From Fluviicola sp. (GTDB lineage: Bacteria > Bacteroidota > Bacteroidia > Flavobacteriales_D > Crocinitomicaceae), in the NCBI RefSeq assembly GCF_039596395.1, contig NZ_JBCNJT010000002.1, forward strand, positions 372,001 through 436,000: a stretch of DNA of 64,000 nt, written 5' to 3'. Positions 43,608 to 53,469 of the stretch are shown here, piece after piece. Each line of letters begins with the position of its first letter. The first letter of the stretch is position 1. Both the position numbers and the translations under genes were made by a program. A model generated the notes under the pieces. The model was not told where the DNA came from and did no database searches. It saw nothing but the letters and a program-made list of their open reading frames with translations.

Positions 43608-45818
43608 TTAACGGATAATTCCTGCTTCTAAAAGCGCTCGGTTATCCATTACGTTCAATTTCTTCTGTAAAGCCTGGCGGGATGCATTTGCGATGCTTCC
43701 TTTGATCTGGCTCAACATCTGCATTTTCTCTGCATCGTAGTTTTTCGCTGCCGGAGCTTTTACCGTTTTGTTTACACGGAATACATATACTCCCGACTGA
43801 CCAACGGATGCCTTGGAAGACATTTTATCCTTGATCTTCCCGGAGAACAATGCTCCGACCAATTCCGGCTCGTAACCACCTCCCTGGATACTTGGAGATG
43901 CAAAGGTTACTTCCGCTTGTTTTACTTCTGTTTTCAATTTCTTAGCCAATGCTTCCAGGTTCGTAACAGATCCCATTTTCTTCAAAATGTAGTTTGCTTT
44001 TTTCTCATTCAAAGCATCTGTTCGCATTCTTTCGTAAGTATCAACCAATGCAGGAACTCCTTTTTCACGGATCGAAGAAACGATCGCGATGATCAAACGG
44101 TTATCGTCCTGGATAGGAGCTGAACACAAGTCACCTACTTCTGCTTCGTCGTTGTAAGCCAATTCCAAAATGGATTGTGCAGCCATCTTCGTAGTGAATC
44201 CCTGTACTTTCGGAGCTTCGTCAAACATACGTGCCGGTCTGGAGTAATATCCTTCTCTGCGCGCGATGGTATCGAACAAAATGATTTTATCCGTCACATC
44301 CTGCTTCTTGCTCAACTCACGGTCGATTTTGGAAAGCAAGTTGTAAGCTTTGTCTTTCAGGTCCATTTTTGTTTGTTCCGTTGGCAACAATGTTTTTTGA
44401 ACAACTGCCAATACCGGGAATCTTGCATCGCTTTTTCTGTCCAACACTTCCATGATGTGGAATCCGAAATCCGTTTGAACCACTCCGATTGTTCCAACCG
44501 GTTTGCTCTTCGCGAAATCAGAGAATGGCGTTACCATTTCATAATCCATGAAATCTTCGTAAACTCCTCCTTTGTCTTTCGATCCCGGATCTTCCGAATA
44601 TTTTTTCACGAATTCTTCGAAGTTGGAAGCGTTTACCACTTTCACCAAACTGTCGGCCAATTTCTTAGCGGAAGCAATTTTCTTGGTATCTCCTTTTTGA
44701 GCGCTGATCAAAATGTGACGTACTTTCATCACGTTGGAGTTGAAATCCATCACTTTCGCAATGCGGGTTGTTCCGTTATCGTTGTATGGCCCTACAATCT
44801 GACCAACTGTCGCTGTTTTGAATACGGTATCCATTGCAGCCGGGTAAGTCATTCCCTGGCGCGCTTTCGGATCTCCTTCCGGACGGAAAGTCATCATGTG
44901 ACCGGAAGCATACATTCTCGGCAATTCGGATTTTTCCAAAATAAACAAGGAATCATTGGTAGATGCTGCGAATGCCTTTTTGATCGCAGTCATTTCCTTG
45001 TTGAATGCATTGGAATCCGATTTGGAAGGAACGATCGTTACATCGAAGTACTTCACGTCACGTCCTGCCATTACCTGGTATTTCGGTTTTTCTTTGTTTT
45101 TCTCGTAGAATGCGCGAACTTCTTTGTCAGAAATCTTCATCTGATCATCTGTAATATCGCGGTAAGCACCCATTACAAAAGAAACAGACTTCGATTCGTT
45201 CTTAGCCAAATATTCGTTCTTAGCTTCCAATTTCGTAACATAAGCTCCCTGGCCCAGGTACTGGAAGTATTTCTCCTGCATACGTTGCGTGCGGATCGCT
45301 TCTTTCGTTCTCTTCCACCCTTCGATTGCATTCGGGTCAGTTGATTTCTCCTGGTCCTGGATGTATTTTTCCAATTGGGAAGCATTGAATTGTCCGGTAG
45401 CAGGATCTGTAAATGCCTGTTGAATTTCCGGCAACAAGGTAAATCCTTCTTCTCCGTAAAGGAAAGAAGTGAATTCTTTTTCAGAAACCGCCAAACCAAG
45501 CGCTTCGTATTCGCCTTTTAAGATAATTTCATCTACGGCAGCAGACCATGCTTTGTCAGCGGATTGCTCCTGGTCTCTGTCTGTATATTCCTTTTGCTGT
45601 TGCTGGAACTGCTGTCTGTCAGACATTTCAAACTGACGCAATTTGGAATAATAAACTGCTGTATCTACCTCATTTCCGTCGATTGTACCTAGTGTACCTC
45701 TGTCAACTGAAGAGCCGATTTTATCAAATAATCCGGTAAGGATAAAAGTTAAAAGAGCTAAACCTGTGATACCTACAAGCAGGTAACGCATGTTTCTGAT
45801 TCTACCGATGATTGCCAT
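43608..45818 (-). CDS. Membrane-anchored PpiD/SurA-type periplasmic chaperone
   Basis: A 736-residue protein with a single N-terminal membrane helix (about residues 12-33) and a long periplasmic part. The N-terminal SurA-like domain (about 40-215) has the typical VSEKEF motif for substrate-chaperone proteins. A PpiC/parvulin rotamase domain lies near 360-455 (VRHILISAQKGD, FEEFVKKYSEDPGSKDKGG, DFGFHIMEV). The rest is helical. Like PpiD it should assist folding of proteins leaving the Sec translocon and outer-membrane protein biogenesis. Downstream on the same strand lie five outer-membrane barrel genes, possible clients, although a terminator separates them. Confidence 0.9.
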   Translation of the reverse strand: MAIIGRIRNMRYLLVGITGLALLTFILTGLFDKIGSSVDRGTLGTIDGNEVDTAVYYSKLRQFEMSDRQQFQQQQKEYTDRDQEQSADKAWSAAVDEIILKGEYEALGLAVSEKEFTSFLYGEEGFTLLPEIQQAFTDPATGQFNASQLEKYIQDQEKSTDPNAIEGWKRTKEAIRTQRMQEKYFQYLGQGAYVTKLEAKNEYLAKNESKSVSFVMGAYRDITDDQMKISDKEVRAFYEKNKEKPKYQVMAGRDVKYFDVTIVPSKSDSNAFNKEMTAIKKAFAASTNDSLFILEKSELPRMYASGHMMTFRPEGDPKARQGMTYPAAMDTVFKTATVGQIVGPYNDNGTTRIAKVMDFNSNVMKVRHILISAQKGDTKKIASAKKLADSLVKVVNASNFEEFVKKYSEDPGSKDKGGVYEDFMDYEMVTPFSDFAKSKPVGTIGVVQTDFGFHIMEVLDRKSDARFPVLAVVQKTLLPTEQTKMDLKDKAYNLLSKIDRELSKKQDVTDKIILFDTIARREGYYSRPARMFDEAPKVQGFTTKMAAQSILELAYNDEAEVGDLCSAPIQDDNRLIIAIVSSIREKGVPALVDTYERMRTDALNEKKANYILKKMGSVTNLEALAKKLKTEVKQAEVTFASPSIQGGGYEPELVGALFSGKIKDKMSSKASVGQSGVYVFRVNKTVKAPAAKNYDAEKMQMLSQIKGSIANASRQALQKKLNVMDNRALLEAGIIR

Positions 45819-46006
45819 TCTATATTTTCTTTTAAGGGTGCGAATATAATCAGTTGAGCCGACTTTTTAAACCTTTCTACTTTTTTTTGTTGTTTCTGCC
45901 TCAATTATTTGTCTGAACGGATGCACTAAAACGTTTAATAAAGGTTAAAATCCGGCAAGGATAAAACCACAAGCCAAACTCTGTCGTAACTTGAAAAAAA
46001 TTATCC

Positions 46007-46660
46007 ATGAAACACCTCATTTTTTCCTTAGTTGTTACGCTTGTATCCGTAAGTGCTTGCGGTCAGAAAACAAAAACACCCGAAGCTGTCAAAAGTCCGA
46101 AAACAAGCAGCGAATTATCCAAATACCAGGTAGCTTACTTCGGAAGCGGCTGTTTTTGGTGCGTGGAAGCCATTTATGAATCGGTAAAAGGTGTTGCCGA
46201 AGTGGAAAGCGGGTATTCCGGAGGACATGTAGCAAACCCAACGTATGAGCAAGTGTGTACCGGCACAACCGGACATGCGGAAACCGTGAAAATCTATTAC
46301 GATTCTACCGTTATTTCCTACGATGATTTATTGAAAGTCTTTTATGATTCCCACGATCCTACCACTTTGAACCGCCAGGGCCCGGATGCGGGAACACAAT
46401 ACCGCTCGGCTATTTTCTATCAAACCAATTATGAGCGCGATCATGCAAAAGCTTATATTGATGAATTACTGAAAGAGAAGAAATTCCCTAGAATCACAAC
46501 AGAAGTAGTGAAATACACCGCCTTCTACAAAGCGGAGGAATACCATCAGAATTTTGAGTGCCGCAACCCGAATAACGGGTATGTTCAAGCTGTTTCACAG
46601 CCGAGACTGGAGCAGTTCAAGATCAAGGCCCCGGAAATGTTGAAAGAAGAAAAAAAATAA
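46007..46660 (+). CDS. msrA: Lipoprotein peptide-methionine (S)-S-oxide reductase
   Basis: Reduces the S epimer of methionine sulfoxide in proteins. The catalytic motif GSGCFWC (Cys49, Cys52) is intact, followed by GYSGG and the ADHQNFE-type substrate segment EEYHQNFE near the C-terminus. The N-terminus has a lipoprotein signal with VSAC (lipidated Cys18), so it works in the periplasm on envelope proteins rather than in the cytoplasm. No MsrB domain is fused. It stands alone, facing the YyaL-like gene across a perfect palindrome. Confidence 0.94.
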   Translation: MKHLIFSLVVTLVSVSACGQKTKTPEAVKSPKTSSELSKYQVAYFGSGCFWCVEAIYESVKGVAEVESGYSGGHVANPTYEQVCTGTTGHAETVKIYYDSTVISYDDLLKVFYDSHDPTTLNRQGPDAGTQYRSAIFYQTNYERDHAKAYIDELLKEKKFPRITTEVVKYTAFYKAEEYHQNFECRNPNNGYVQAVSQPRLEQFKIKAPEMLKEEKK

Positions 46661-46667
46661 TCAAACC

Positions 46668-46699
46668 CTGTGGGCATGCGATTAATCGCATGCCCACAG
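46668..46699. repeat. Perfect 32-bp palindrome between msrA and the YyaL-like gene
   Basis: All 16 base pairs match (CTGTGGGCATGCGATT and its complement). No T run follows on either strand, so it is not a classical terminator, though it lies between two convergent genes and may end or protect both transcripts. It could be a copy of a dispersed element. Confidence 0.85.
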
Positions 46700-46718
46700 A
46701 TCGATATGATTTTTCTTT

Positions 46719-48677
46719 TCAATTCAAATTCTCCAAATAATCTTCCACTTCTCTTACATGCACCATCGGGATGGAGCACAAACCGGCAGCGCAGACCGTT
46801 GCTTCTGCATCATCGGTATAGCGCACCAGTAAAAACGGGGAGCTTTGTTTCCGGAACAAATTCCAGTCGGCGGTTTTTGGAATAGTCAGTAAACGCACTT
46901 CCTGCTGGAAACGCAGCAATAGCAACGCCCAATTGGAATACCCGGAACCGTATTGCTCCATGCCATCAATCACGTTTTGAAGCATTTGTTTCGATTTTGC
47001 TTCGTAATCCAGGTTGTCTGTCAGCAGGGAAAGCGTGAGCAGATTATTTGCCATGATGCTGTTCGTTGCCGGAATTACATTGTCATTGATTTCCATTTTC
47101 CGTGCGATCAGATCGTGGTCATCGGCCGTGAAATAGAACATCCCCGAAACCTCATCGTAGAAGTGGTTCAGTGTGTATTTGCACAATTGTTGGGCAAATT
47201 CCAGATCTTCTTCGTCGGCAGTCAGCTGGTAAAGCGTCAGAAATGCCTGAATGGTTGTTGCATAATCATCCAAAAATCCGGTGATGAACGAACGCCCGTT
47301 TTGACGCGTATGGAATAATTGAAAATCTTCAGTCGCCTGGTATTTACGAATCCATTTAGCAATTTGCAACCCCAGTTTCAGGTACGCATGGTCTTCCGTT
47401 GCTTTAAATGCTTCCAGTAAACCTGTTAATGTCAAAGCATTCCAGGCTGTCAAACATTTGGTATCGGTAACCGGCGCAATGCGCTTTTTGCGAATATGCA
47501 ATAAGGTGTCGAGTTGCGAACGAATCTTTGCCGGATCGATCTCCGGGTTGTTTTTACAAAACTCTTCCCAGGTTTCATTTCTAACCAGCACCCATTGCTG
47601 GTGTTCCCAATATCCTTTATTTCCCGGGTTGTAAAATTTCCAGAACCAGGAAGCTTCTTCACCCAATGCTGCTTCAATTTCTTCCTTCGTCCAGACATAG
47701 TATTTCCCTTCTACTCCTTCCGAATCGGCGTCCTGGGCGGCAAACAACCCTCCTTCTTCGCTTTGCATTTCGCGCTCCAGCCACCCGAGCGTCTGGTCCA
47801 AAACCCGTTTGTATTCCGGATTTTGCGTTTGCGTATACGCCTGTGCATACACGCTCATCAACTGTCCGTTGTCGTAAAGCATCTTTTCAAAATGCGGGAT
47901 TTTCCACAACAAATCAACTGAATATCGCGAAAAACCACCGCCAACCTGGTCGTAAATGCCACCCAGGGCCATTTTGCGCAAGGTCAGGTTTACGTATTTC
48001 TGAACTTCTTCATTTTTCGTGAAAGCGCCATAGTGCAACAGGAATTCCAGGTTGCTCGGAAGCGGAAATTTCGGTGCGATCGTCGGGCCTCCTTCTACCA
48101 TGTCCATACGTGGCTGCCACCTGCGAACCAGTTCCCACAACTTATTTTCCGGGAAAGGTTTCACTGGTTCGGCTACTGCAATCAAATCCGATTGCTGCAC
48201 ACCGTCTGCCAGTTCTCTGGCATATTCCAGCACTTTTGCGGGTTCGGCAGTATAGGTATGGTTCAGCGATTTCAAAACGTGCATCCATTGTTCCTTCGGA
48301 AAATAAGTTCCGCCGTAAATCGGTTGTCCGTTGGGAATGGTGAAACAATTCAGGGGCCATCCACCTCGCTGTGTCATTAATTGCACTGCAGTCATGTAAA
48401 CCTGGTCCACATCCGGGCGTTCTTCCCGGTCGACCTTGATACACACAAAATGCTTGTTCATCAATGCAGCCACTTCTTCATCTTCGAAGCATTCGTGTTC
48501 CATCACGTGGCACCAGTGACAGGCAGAATAACCAACGGAAACCAGTACCAGTTTCCCTTCTTTTTCTGCTTTTTCAAAAGCTTCCTTCGACCAGGGAACC
48601 CAATTTACAGGGTTGTGAGCGTGCTGCTGCAGGTAAAGACTACTTTCGTGAATGAGTTCATTTGTGTATTGTTCCAT
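46719..48677 (-). CDS. YyaL-type thioredoxin-domain protein (DUF255)
   Basis: A 652-residue cytoplasmic protein of the YyaL/SPATA20 family. The N-terminal thioredoxin-like domain has the CHWC pair (Cys53, Cys56) in [10 protein letters not shown], followed by [16 protein letters not shown] and RGGWPLNCF. The larger remainder has the alpha/alpha-toroid features of six-hairpin glycosidase-like folds ([17 protein letters not shown]). The biochemical role is not established in bacteria. The full length and motifs are normal. Confidence 0.93.
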   Translation of the reverse strand: MEQYTNELIHESSLYLQQHAHNPVNWVPWSKEAFEKAEKEGKLVLVSVGYSACHWCHVMEHECFEDEEVAALMNKHFVCIKVDREERPDVDQVYMTAVQLMTQRGGWPLNCFTIPNGQPIYGGTYFPKEQWMHVLKSLNHTYTAEPAKVLEYARELADGVQQSDLIAVAEPVKPFPENKLWELVRRWQPRMDMVEGGPTIAPKFPLPSNLEFLLHYGAFTKNEEVQKYVNLTLRKMALGGIYDQVGGGFSRYSVDLLWKIPHFEKMLYDNGQLMSVYAQAYTQTQNPEYKRVLDQTLGWLEREMQSEEGGLFAAQDADSEGVEGKYYVWTKEEIEAALGEEASWFWKFYNPGNKGYWEHQQWVLVRNETWEEFCKNNPEIDPAKIRSQLDTLLHIRKKRIAPVTDTKCLTAWNALTLTGLLEAFKATEDHAYLKLGLQIAKWIRKYQATEDFQLFHTRQNGRSFITGFLDDYATTIQAFLTLYQLTADEEDLEFAQQLCKYTLNHFYDEVSGMFYFTADDHDLIARKMEINDNVIPATNSIMANNLLTLSLLTDNLDYEAKSKQMLQNVIDGMEQYGSGYSNWALLLLRFQQEVRLLTIPKTADWNLFRKQSSPFLLVRYTDDAEATVCAAGLCSIPMVHVREVEDYLENLN

Positions 48678-48805
48678 GGATTAAAGGTACGAAAGTCGAT
48701 CTAAAAACCGCACCATCACTATCTAAATAGACACATGTCTATCCGTATTTTTAAACACAGAAACCCTCAAATAATCCCCAAATCCGGGCAGATAATAAAC
48801 AAACA

Positions 48806-48835
48806 TTTGTCTTTTGCTTAATTGGATTAATTTTG
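48806..48835 (+). promoter_or_regulatory. Promoter of the SGNH/MBOAT operon
   Basis: TTTG at 48806-48809 and TAATTTTG at 48828-48835, separated by 18 bases, match the Bacteroidota promoter pattern. The GTG start is at 48855, after an AACGGAAG stretch. Confidence 0.55.
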
Positions 48836-48854
48836 TAGCTCAATTTTAACGGAA

Positions 48855-50330
48855 GTGAAGCAATTACAACCTTTTCATGTCCTTTTTTACCTTGCCGGAA
48901 TCCTGGCATTGTTAACGGGCATCAGTTTTTTGGTAAAAGGAGATAAAATCGATCTTTTCGGAACGGAGATCCAGTTCCTCACATTCAATGATGCGTTGAC
49001 ACCTCCGAAACCGGTTGAAAAGAAGGATATCACCAATATCGTGAAGGTCGATACGGTGAACATCGAAAATGTTTCTGCGGACACTACAATTAAGAACACC
49101 TTCGAATCGGATGGAAAAATGGGCGCACCTGCCGGCGGAACATTATCTGCTGAAGCTGCCACAAGCCTGCAATTCAACGAAAAAGGCCAAAAAGAACTTC
49201 ACGCATTCTTCGAAAAACTGGATGGTGCCGCAAAAGGAAAAAAAGTGCGCATTCTGCATTACGGGGATTCGCAAATTGAAGGCGACCGCATGACCTCGTA
49301 CATTCGTCAACGTTTACAGTCACAGTTCGGCGGATTCGGGCCGGGAACGATTCCTGCCAAGAACGAATACAATACCATTACTTTCAAACAAACCTGCTCA
49401 CCCAATTTTACCCGTTATACGGCTTTCGGAGGTGCCAGCCTGAAATCCAGGAAGTATGGTTCTATGAATACAGCAGCCCGTTTTACACCTGAAATGGACA
49501 GTGCACAAATGGCGCTTTCAACCACTGTTAAAGAAGCATTCATCGAGATAGAACCGACAAAAACGGCTTATTCCCGCGCAAGAACATACAACCACGCAAA
49601 AATGTTCTATACAAGCTGTCTGAAACCTTGTAAAATTAAAGTTTATAACGGAACCAACCTGATCCATGAAGACAGTTTGGAAAACGATGGGAAATACCAC
49701 GTGCTTTCACTGGAATTCCCTTCAACGCCCGGAAAATTGCGTTACGAATTCTCTGCAACCGTCAGTCCTACAATCATCGGGTTTTCCCTGGAAAGTGATT
49801 ACGGAGTATTTGTGGATAACATCGGGATGCGTGGTTCCAGCGGAACATTTTTCGGAAAGATCGATCACAACACCGCATCCAAAATGTACGCAGACCTGAA
49901 TGTGGAAATGGTGATCATGCAATTCGGAGGAAACGGCGTTCCTTATATGAGCGATTCATCATCGGTTCGACGTTATGCCAAGCAGTTTAAGGGACAATTG
50001 TATACCGTGAAAAAATTGCGTCCGTCTGCCTCTATTATTGTAATCGGGCCAAGTGATATGTCCATGCAATCTGCAAACGGCCGTGTAACGTATAAAATGC
50101 TTCCGTTCCTGGTGCAGGAAATGACCAAAGTATCCAAAGAAGTGGGTGCTTGTTATTGGGACTTATTCAGTGCGATGGGTGGCGAAAATTCCATGCCGAG
50201 TTGGGTGGAAAAAGGCCTTGCCGGGAATGATTACATCCACTTCACGAACCGGGGAGCAAGTATTGCCTCGCAGCTTTTCTTCGATGCTTTTGCAGCGGAA
50301 TATGTCAAATGGAAACAAGGAGCTAACTAA
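48855..50330 (+). CDS. Membrane-anchored SGNH-type hydrolase, probable O-acyltransferase partner
   Basis: A 491-residue protein starting with GTG: one N-terminal membrane helix (about 8-27), a low-complexity linker rich in Val, Asp and Thr, then an SGNH/GDSL-type domain from about 120. Block I is HYGDSQIEGDR with Ser139, a block III-like FGGNG lies further on, and block V has Asp459-x-x-His462 (NDYIHF). Such domains can remove or transfer acetyl groups in the periplasm, as AlgJ/AlgX do in alginate acetylation. It is the first of three genes; the next starts 7 bases after its stop and the MBOAT gene follows. Substrate glycan unknown. Confidence 0.85.
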   Translation: MKQLQPFHVLFYLAGILALLTGISFLVKGDKIDLFGTEIQFLTFNDALTPPKPVEKKDITNIVKVDTVNIENVSADTTIKNTFESDGKMGAPAGGTLSAEAATSLQFNEKGQKELHAFFEKLDGAAKGKKVRILHYGDSQIEGDRMTSYIRQRLQSQFGGFGPGTIPAKNEYNTITFKQTCSPNFTRYTAFGGASLKSRKYGSMNTAARFTPEMDSAQMALSTTVKEAFIEIEPTKTAYSRARTYNHAKMFYTSCLKPCKIKVYNGTNLIHEDSLENDGKYHVLSLEFPSTPGKLRYEFSATVSPTIIGFSLESDYGVFVDNIGMRGSSGTFFGKIDHNTASKMYADLNVEMVIMQFGGNGVPYMSDSSSVRRYAKQFKGQLYTVKKLRPSASIIVIGPSDMSMQSANGRVTYKMLPFLVQEMTKVSKEVGACYWDLFSAMGGENSMPSWVEKGLAGNDYIHFTNRGASIASQLFFDAFAAEYVKWKQGAN

Positions 50331-50337
50331 AAACGGC

Positions 50338-51684
50338 ATGTTCGTTGCTCAAATGAAATATTGGATGAAGTTTAGTTTTTACACCGCATTGATTATTGCC
50401 TCATTGATTGCCTGTACGGGACAGTCACAGGTGGTAACCCTGCGCGAAAAAACGCCGCTCGACACTTACACTTATCCGCTTTTTCATCACCTGGACACGA
50501 ACCTGAAACGCCAATATCCCTTTATCCATTTCGAAAACAACTGTTTCCGGTTTTACAGTCCGCAAAGTGCCAATTGGGAGCGCCTTTTCCAGGATTTCAG
50601 GAACATGGTTACCCGCAGGAACTGCAAACTGAATTTCTACCACATCGGCGGATCGCATTTGCAGGCAGATGTATACACACACGATATCCGCACTTACTTA
50701 CAAACGCATTGGCCGGGAGTTCCCGGAGAGCGCGGATTGGTCTTTCCTTTCGACCTGGCACACACCAATAATCCCTGGAATTACGAGTTCCATTCCAAAA
50801 ATCACTGGATCACCTACCGGAGTGTAAACTTCAATCGCCCGGAAGGAATTGAGTTCGGATTGATGGGAGCCGTGGTTGAAACAGCAGATTCGATTGTGGA
50901 AGTCCGGTTTAATTACGACAAAACGGACGTCAAGCCCGGGTTTACGAGATTGCGGATCTATCACAACAAGGGTGTTTTCCCGTATGAGTTGAATTTCGGG
51001 CCGGATGAAATCCTGATCGTGAACAAATTCCGCAACGAAACGCTGGGATATACGGAAACGGTCTTTACAGATCCCATAGATACTTTCAATGTTCAGTTCA
51101 CCCGGTTGATTGCAGGCCCGTATCATTTACAGTTAAATGCCTTTCAGCTGAGCAATGCTTTTCCGGGGGTTTCCTACACCGCCATCGGGATCAACGGTGC
51201 CGGATTATACACCTACCTGGCGAATAAAGATTTTGAAGAACAATTGAAAGAATCACCACCGGATTTCTTTGCATTTTCCGTTGGAACGAATGACGCGAAT
51301 GTTCCTTACGCTTCCTTCAACCCGGAAACCTACAGGAACAACCTGGAAGCCATGATGCTCAAAGTACTGGCGGCAAACCCCGAATGTGCCATTTTGCTCA
51401 CTGTTCCGAATGATGCCGGTTACCGAAAGAAATACCTCAACAAAAATGTTGCCCGCCAGCGAGAAGTAATCATCGAGTTAGCCCGGAAATACCAGTGTCC
51501 CGTTTGGGATTTTTACGGAATTATGGGTGAATTGGGCTCTTCCAGGATTTGGAAAGCTCAGGGGCTGATGCGTGGAGATTTGGTTCACTTTACAGCACCC
51601 GGTTACCACCTGAAAGGCGATCTGTTCATAGACGCTTTTGAAAAGTGGCTGCAGCAAATGGAAAACAGAAAATACATCAATTAA
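50338..51684 (+). CDS. Second SGNH-type protein, GDS changed to GGS
   Basis: I start this at 50338 (448 residues); the frame stays open to 50146 but that part overlaps the previous gene in another frame. Met codons at 50353 and 50362 are alternatives; the hydrophobic segment FSFYTALIIASLIAC with a possible lipoprotein Cys follows any of them. The SGNH-like core has HIGGSHLQAD (Ser106, where Gly105 replaces the usual Asp of GDS), FSVGTNDAN, and Asp414-x-x-His417 (GDLVHF) near the end. It is a distant paralogue of the gene before it. The pair probably acts at the outer face of the inner membrane with the MBOAT protein. Confidence 0.82.
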   Translation: MFVAQMKYWMKFSFYTALIIASLIACTGQSQVVTLREKTPLDTYTYPLFHHLDTNLKRQYPFIHFENNCFRFYSPQSANWERLFQDFRNMVTRRNCKLNFYHIGGSHLQADVYTHDIRTYLQTHWPGVPGERGLVFPFDLAHTNNPWNYEFHSKNHWITYRSVNFNRPEGIEFGLMGAVVETADSIVEVRFNYDKTDVKPGFTRLRIYHNKGVFPYELNFGPDEILIVNKFRNETLGYTETVFTDPIDTFNVQFTRLIAGPYHLQLNAFQLSNAFPGVSYTAIGINGAGLYTYLANKDFEEQLKESPPDFFAFSVGTNDANVPYASFNPETYRNNLEAMMLKVLAANPECAILLTVPNDAGYRKKYLNKNVARQREVIIELARKYQCPVWDFYGIMGELGSSRIWKAQGLMRGDLVHFTAPGYHLKGDLFIDAFEKWLQQMENRKYIN

Positions 51685-51705
51685 AACTATACTTTAAAAC
51701 CCTTT

Positions 51706-53373
51706 ATGGAATCATTGCACCGCATTTTTAGTTTTACGCACATGTCAGCAGATGACCTGGCATTTAACCGGCTGGATTTCTGGATCTTTTTCCTGGCGTT
51801 CATGGTGCTGTTCAGCTTTTTGCACAAACACCAGCTGGTGCGAAGCATGTTCATTACGGTGGCAAGTTTATTCCTGTATTTCAAAACTTCCGGCTTTTTT
51901 GTAACGCTCCTGGCACTTTCGGTGGTGGTCAATTTCCTGTTGGGAAAATGGATTTTCCGGGTGGAAAACAAACTGGGACGTAAATGGATTATCGCTTTTT
52001 CCGCAACTTTCAATTTATTCTTCCTGGGATACTTCAAATATGCCCATTTCTTTACGGAGTCTTTCAACAAGATGTTCCACACCGATTACGAGATCTTCAA
52101 CCAGTTTGCCCAGTGGGGAAATGGATTTTTCGGGGAAGGAACTTTTGAAACGATGATCTTGATGCCGGCTGGTGTGAGTTTCTTTACGTTCCAGTCGATC
52201 AGCTATGTCGTGGACATTTATCGCGAGGAAATCAAGCCGGTGAGAAACTTCTGGGATTACGCGTTTTATGTGACCTACTTCCCACACGTGCTCATGGGAC
52301 CGATCGTTCGTGCACGCGATTTCATTCCGCAGATCTATCAGAAATTCAAACTGAGCCAACCGGAATTCAGCGCAGCGGTTTTCCTGATCATGAAAGGATT
52401 GTTTAAAAAGATCGTACTGGCAGATTTCATTGCAACACACTTTATCAATGCGATTGTAGACAACCCGGAAACTTACCCCGGATATTGGAGCGTGATTGCC
52501 ATGTGGGGATATTCCCTGCAGATCTATGGCGATTTCTCCGGGTACACGGATATCGCGATCGGGATTTCCAAACTGATGGGCTTCGAATTACTTCCGAACT
52601 TCAACTCTCCGTACAAAGCAAACAGTGTTGCGGATTTCTGGAGAAGGTGGCACAAATCACTGGGTTCCTGGCTGCGCGATTACTTATACATTCCGCTTGG
52701 AGGAAACAAAAAGGGAACTGTCGGAACGTTCATCGCGATCATTGTCATTTTCGTTTTCCTGATCTTCATTACCGGCTGGTTTGAGCTGATCTTTGTATAT
52801 GTCGGTTTAATGAGCTTATACGGAATTGCGATCCTGATCAGTCCGAAAGTGAAAACCTTCATGTACCGTGATTTGAACCTGCTAATTACCATGATTCTCG
52901 GCGGATTGTGGCACGGAGCTTCGCAAAACTTCGTGATCTGGGGAGCTATGAACGGAATGGCGCTGGTGATTTACAATCACTGGAAAAAGGTTTCGCCTTA
53001 CGAAAAGAGTTCGTGGTGGATCGTGCATTTTTGGAAGATCCTGCTGACTTTCAACTTCATTACATTTACAAGGATCTGGTTCCGCTTGAAAACAGAAGGA
53101 GCTCCGACCAAAATGCTGGACCGTATTTTCAATCATTTCGATTATAAGGGCGAAACTTTCCAGACGCTGATCAATACGTATTATCCGGCATTGCTGATTA
53201 TGCTGCTTGGATTCTTCCTGCACTGGATGCCTCAGAGATGGAAAGATTTTATGGTGGGAGCGTTCATAAAAACGCATTACGCCGTACAAATGTTAATCAT
53301 TGCTATTTTCGTAGTGATCTTGTACCAGGCCGCTTCCAATTCCTTCCAACCTTTCGTATATTTGGAGTTCTAA
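51706..53373 (+). CDS. MBOAT-family membrane O-acyltransferase (AlgI-like)
   Basis: A 555-residue polytopic protein of the MBOAT family, closest in pattern to AlgI/PatA/DltB-type proteins that pass acyl groups across the membrane for O-acetylation of exported polysaccharides. The hallmark residues are present: His316 in FWRRWHKSLGSW and the invariant His403 in GGLWHGASQNF, as well as GYTDIAIG. It ends a three-gene unit after two SGNH-type proteins, the same logic as algI with algJ/algX or dltB with dltD. The target could be an exopolysaccharide, O-antigen or other surface glycan. Confidence 0.93.
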   Translation: MESLHRIFSFTHMSADDLAFNRLDFWIFFLAFMVLFSFLHKHQLVRSMFITVASLFLYFKTSGFFVTLLALSVVVNFLLGKWIFRVENKLGRKWIIAFSATFNLFFLGYFKYAHFFTESFNKMFHTDYEIFNQFAQWGNGFFGEGTFETMILMPAGVSFFTFQSISYVVDIYREEIKPVRNFWDYAFYVTYFPHVLMGPIVRARDFIPQIYQKFKLSQPEFSAAVFLIMKGLFKKIVLADFIATHFINAIVDNPETYPGYWSVIAMWGYSLQIYGDFSGYTDIAIGISKLMGFELLPNFNSPYKANSVADFWRRWHKSLGSWLRDYLYIPLGGNKKGTVGTFIAIIVIFVFLIFITGWFELIFVYVGLMSLYGIAILISPKVKTFMYRDLNLLITMILGGLWHGASQNFVIWGAMNGMALVIYNHWKKVSPYEKSSWWIVHFWKILLTFNFITFTRIWFRLKTEGAPTKMLDRIFNHFDYKGETFQTLINTYYPALLIMLLGFFLHWMPQRWKDFMVGAFIKTHYAVQMLIIAIFVVILYQAASNSFQPFVYLEF

Positions 53374-53378
53374 AACAA

Positions 53379-53452
53379 GTTCAAAAGGGTTCAAAGAGTT
53401 GAAAAGGTTCAAAAACTTATTCCCTTTCGGTTTGAACTTTGAACAATTGAAC
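53379..53452. repeat. GTTCAA/TTGAAC inverted repeat cluster before lipB
   Basis: GTTCAAA-type words at 53379, 53389 and 53407 are followed by inverted copies TTGAAC near 53432, 53439 and 53448. The two halves can fold into a hairpin. It fills the 96-bp gap between the MBOAT gene and lipB, and the same word makes the tandem repeat at 28293. Confidence 0.7.
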
Positions 53453-53469
53453 ATTTTAAACTTTTGAGC

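Noticed and set aside
44175-45344. A 389-codon open frame opposite the PpiD-like gene
   Set aside because: Cys/His/Phe/Arg-rich translation with no domain, fully inside a strongly supported chaperone gene.
50146-50337. N-terminal extension of the second SGNH protein into the previous gene
   Set aside because: It overlaps the end of the first SGNH coding sequence in another frame, and the signal-like segment only begins after 50338.
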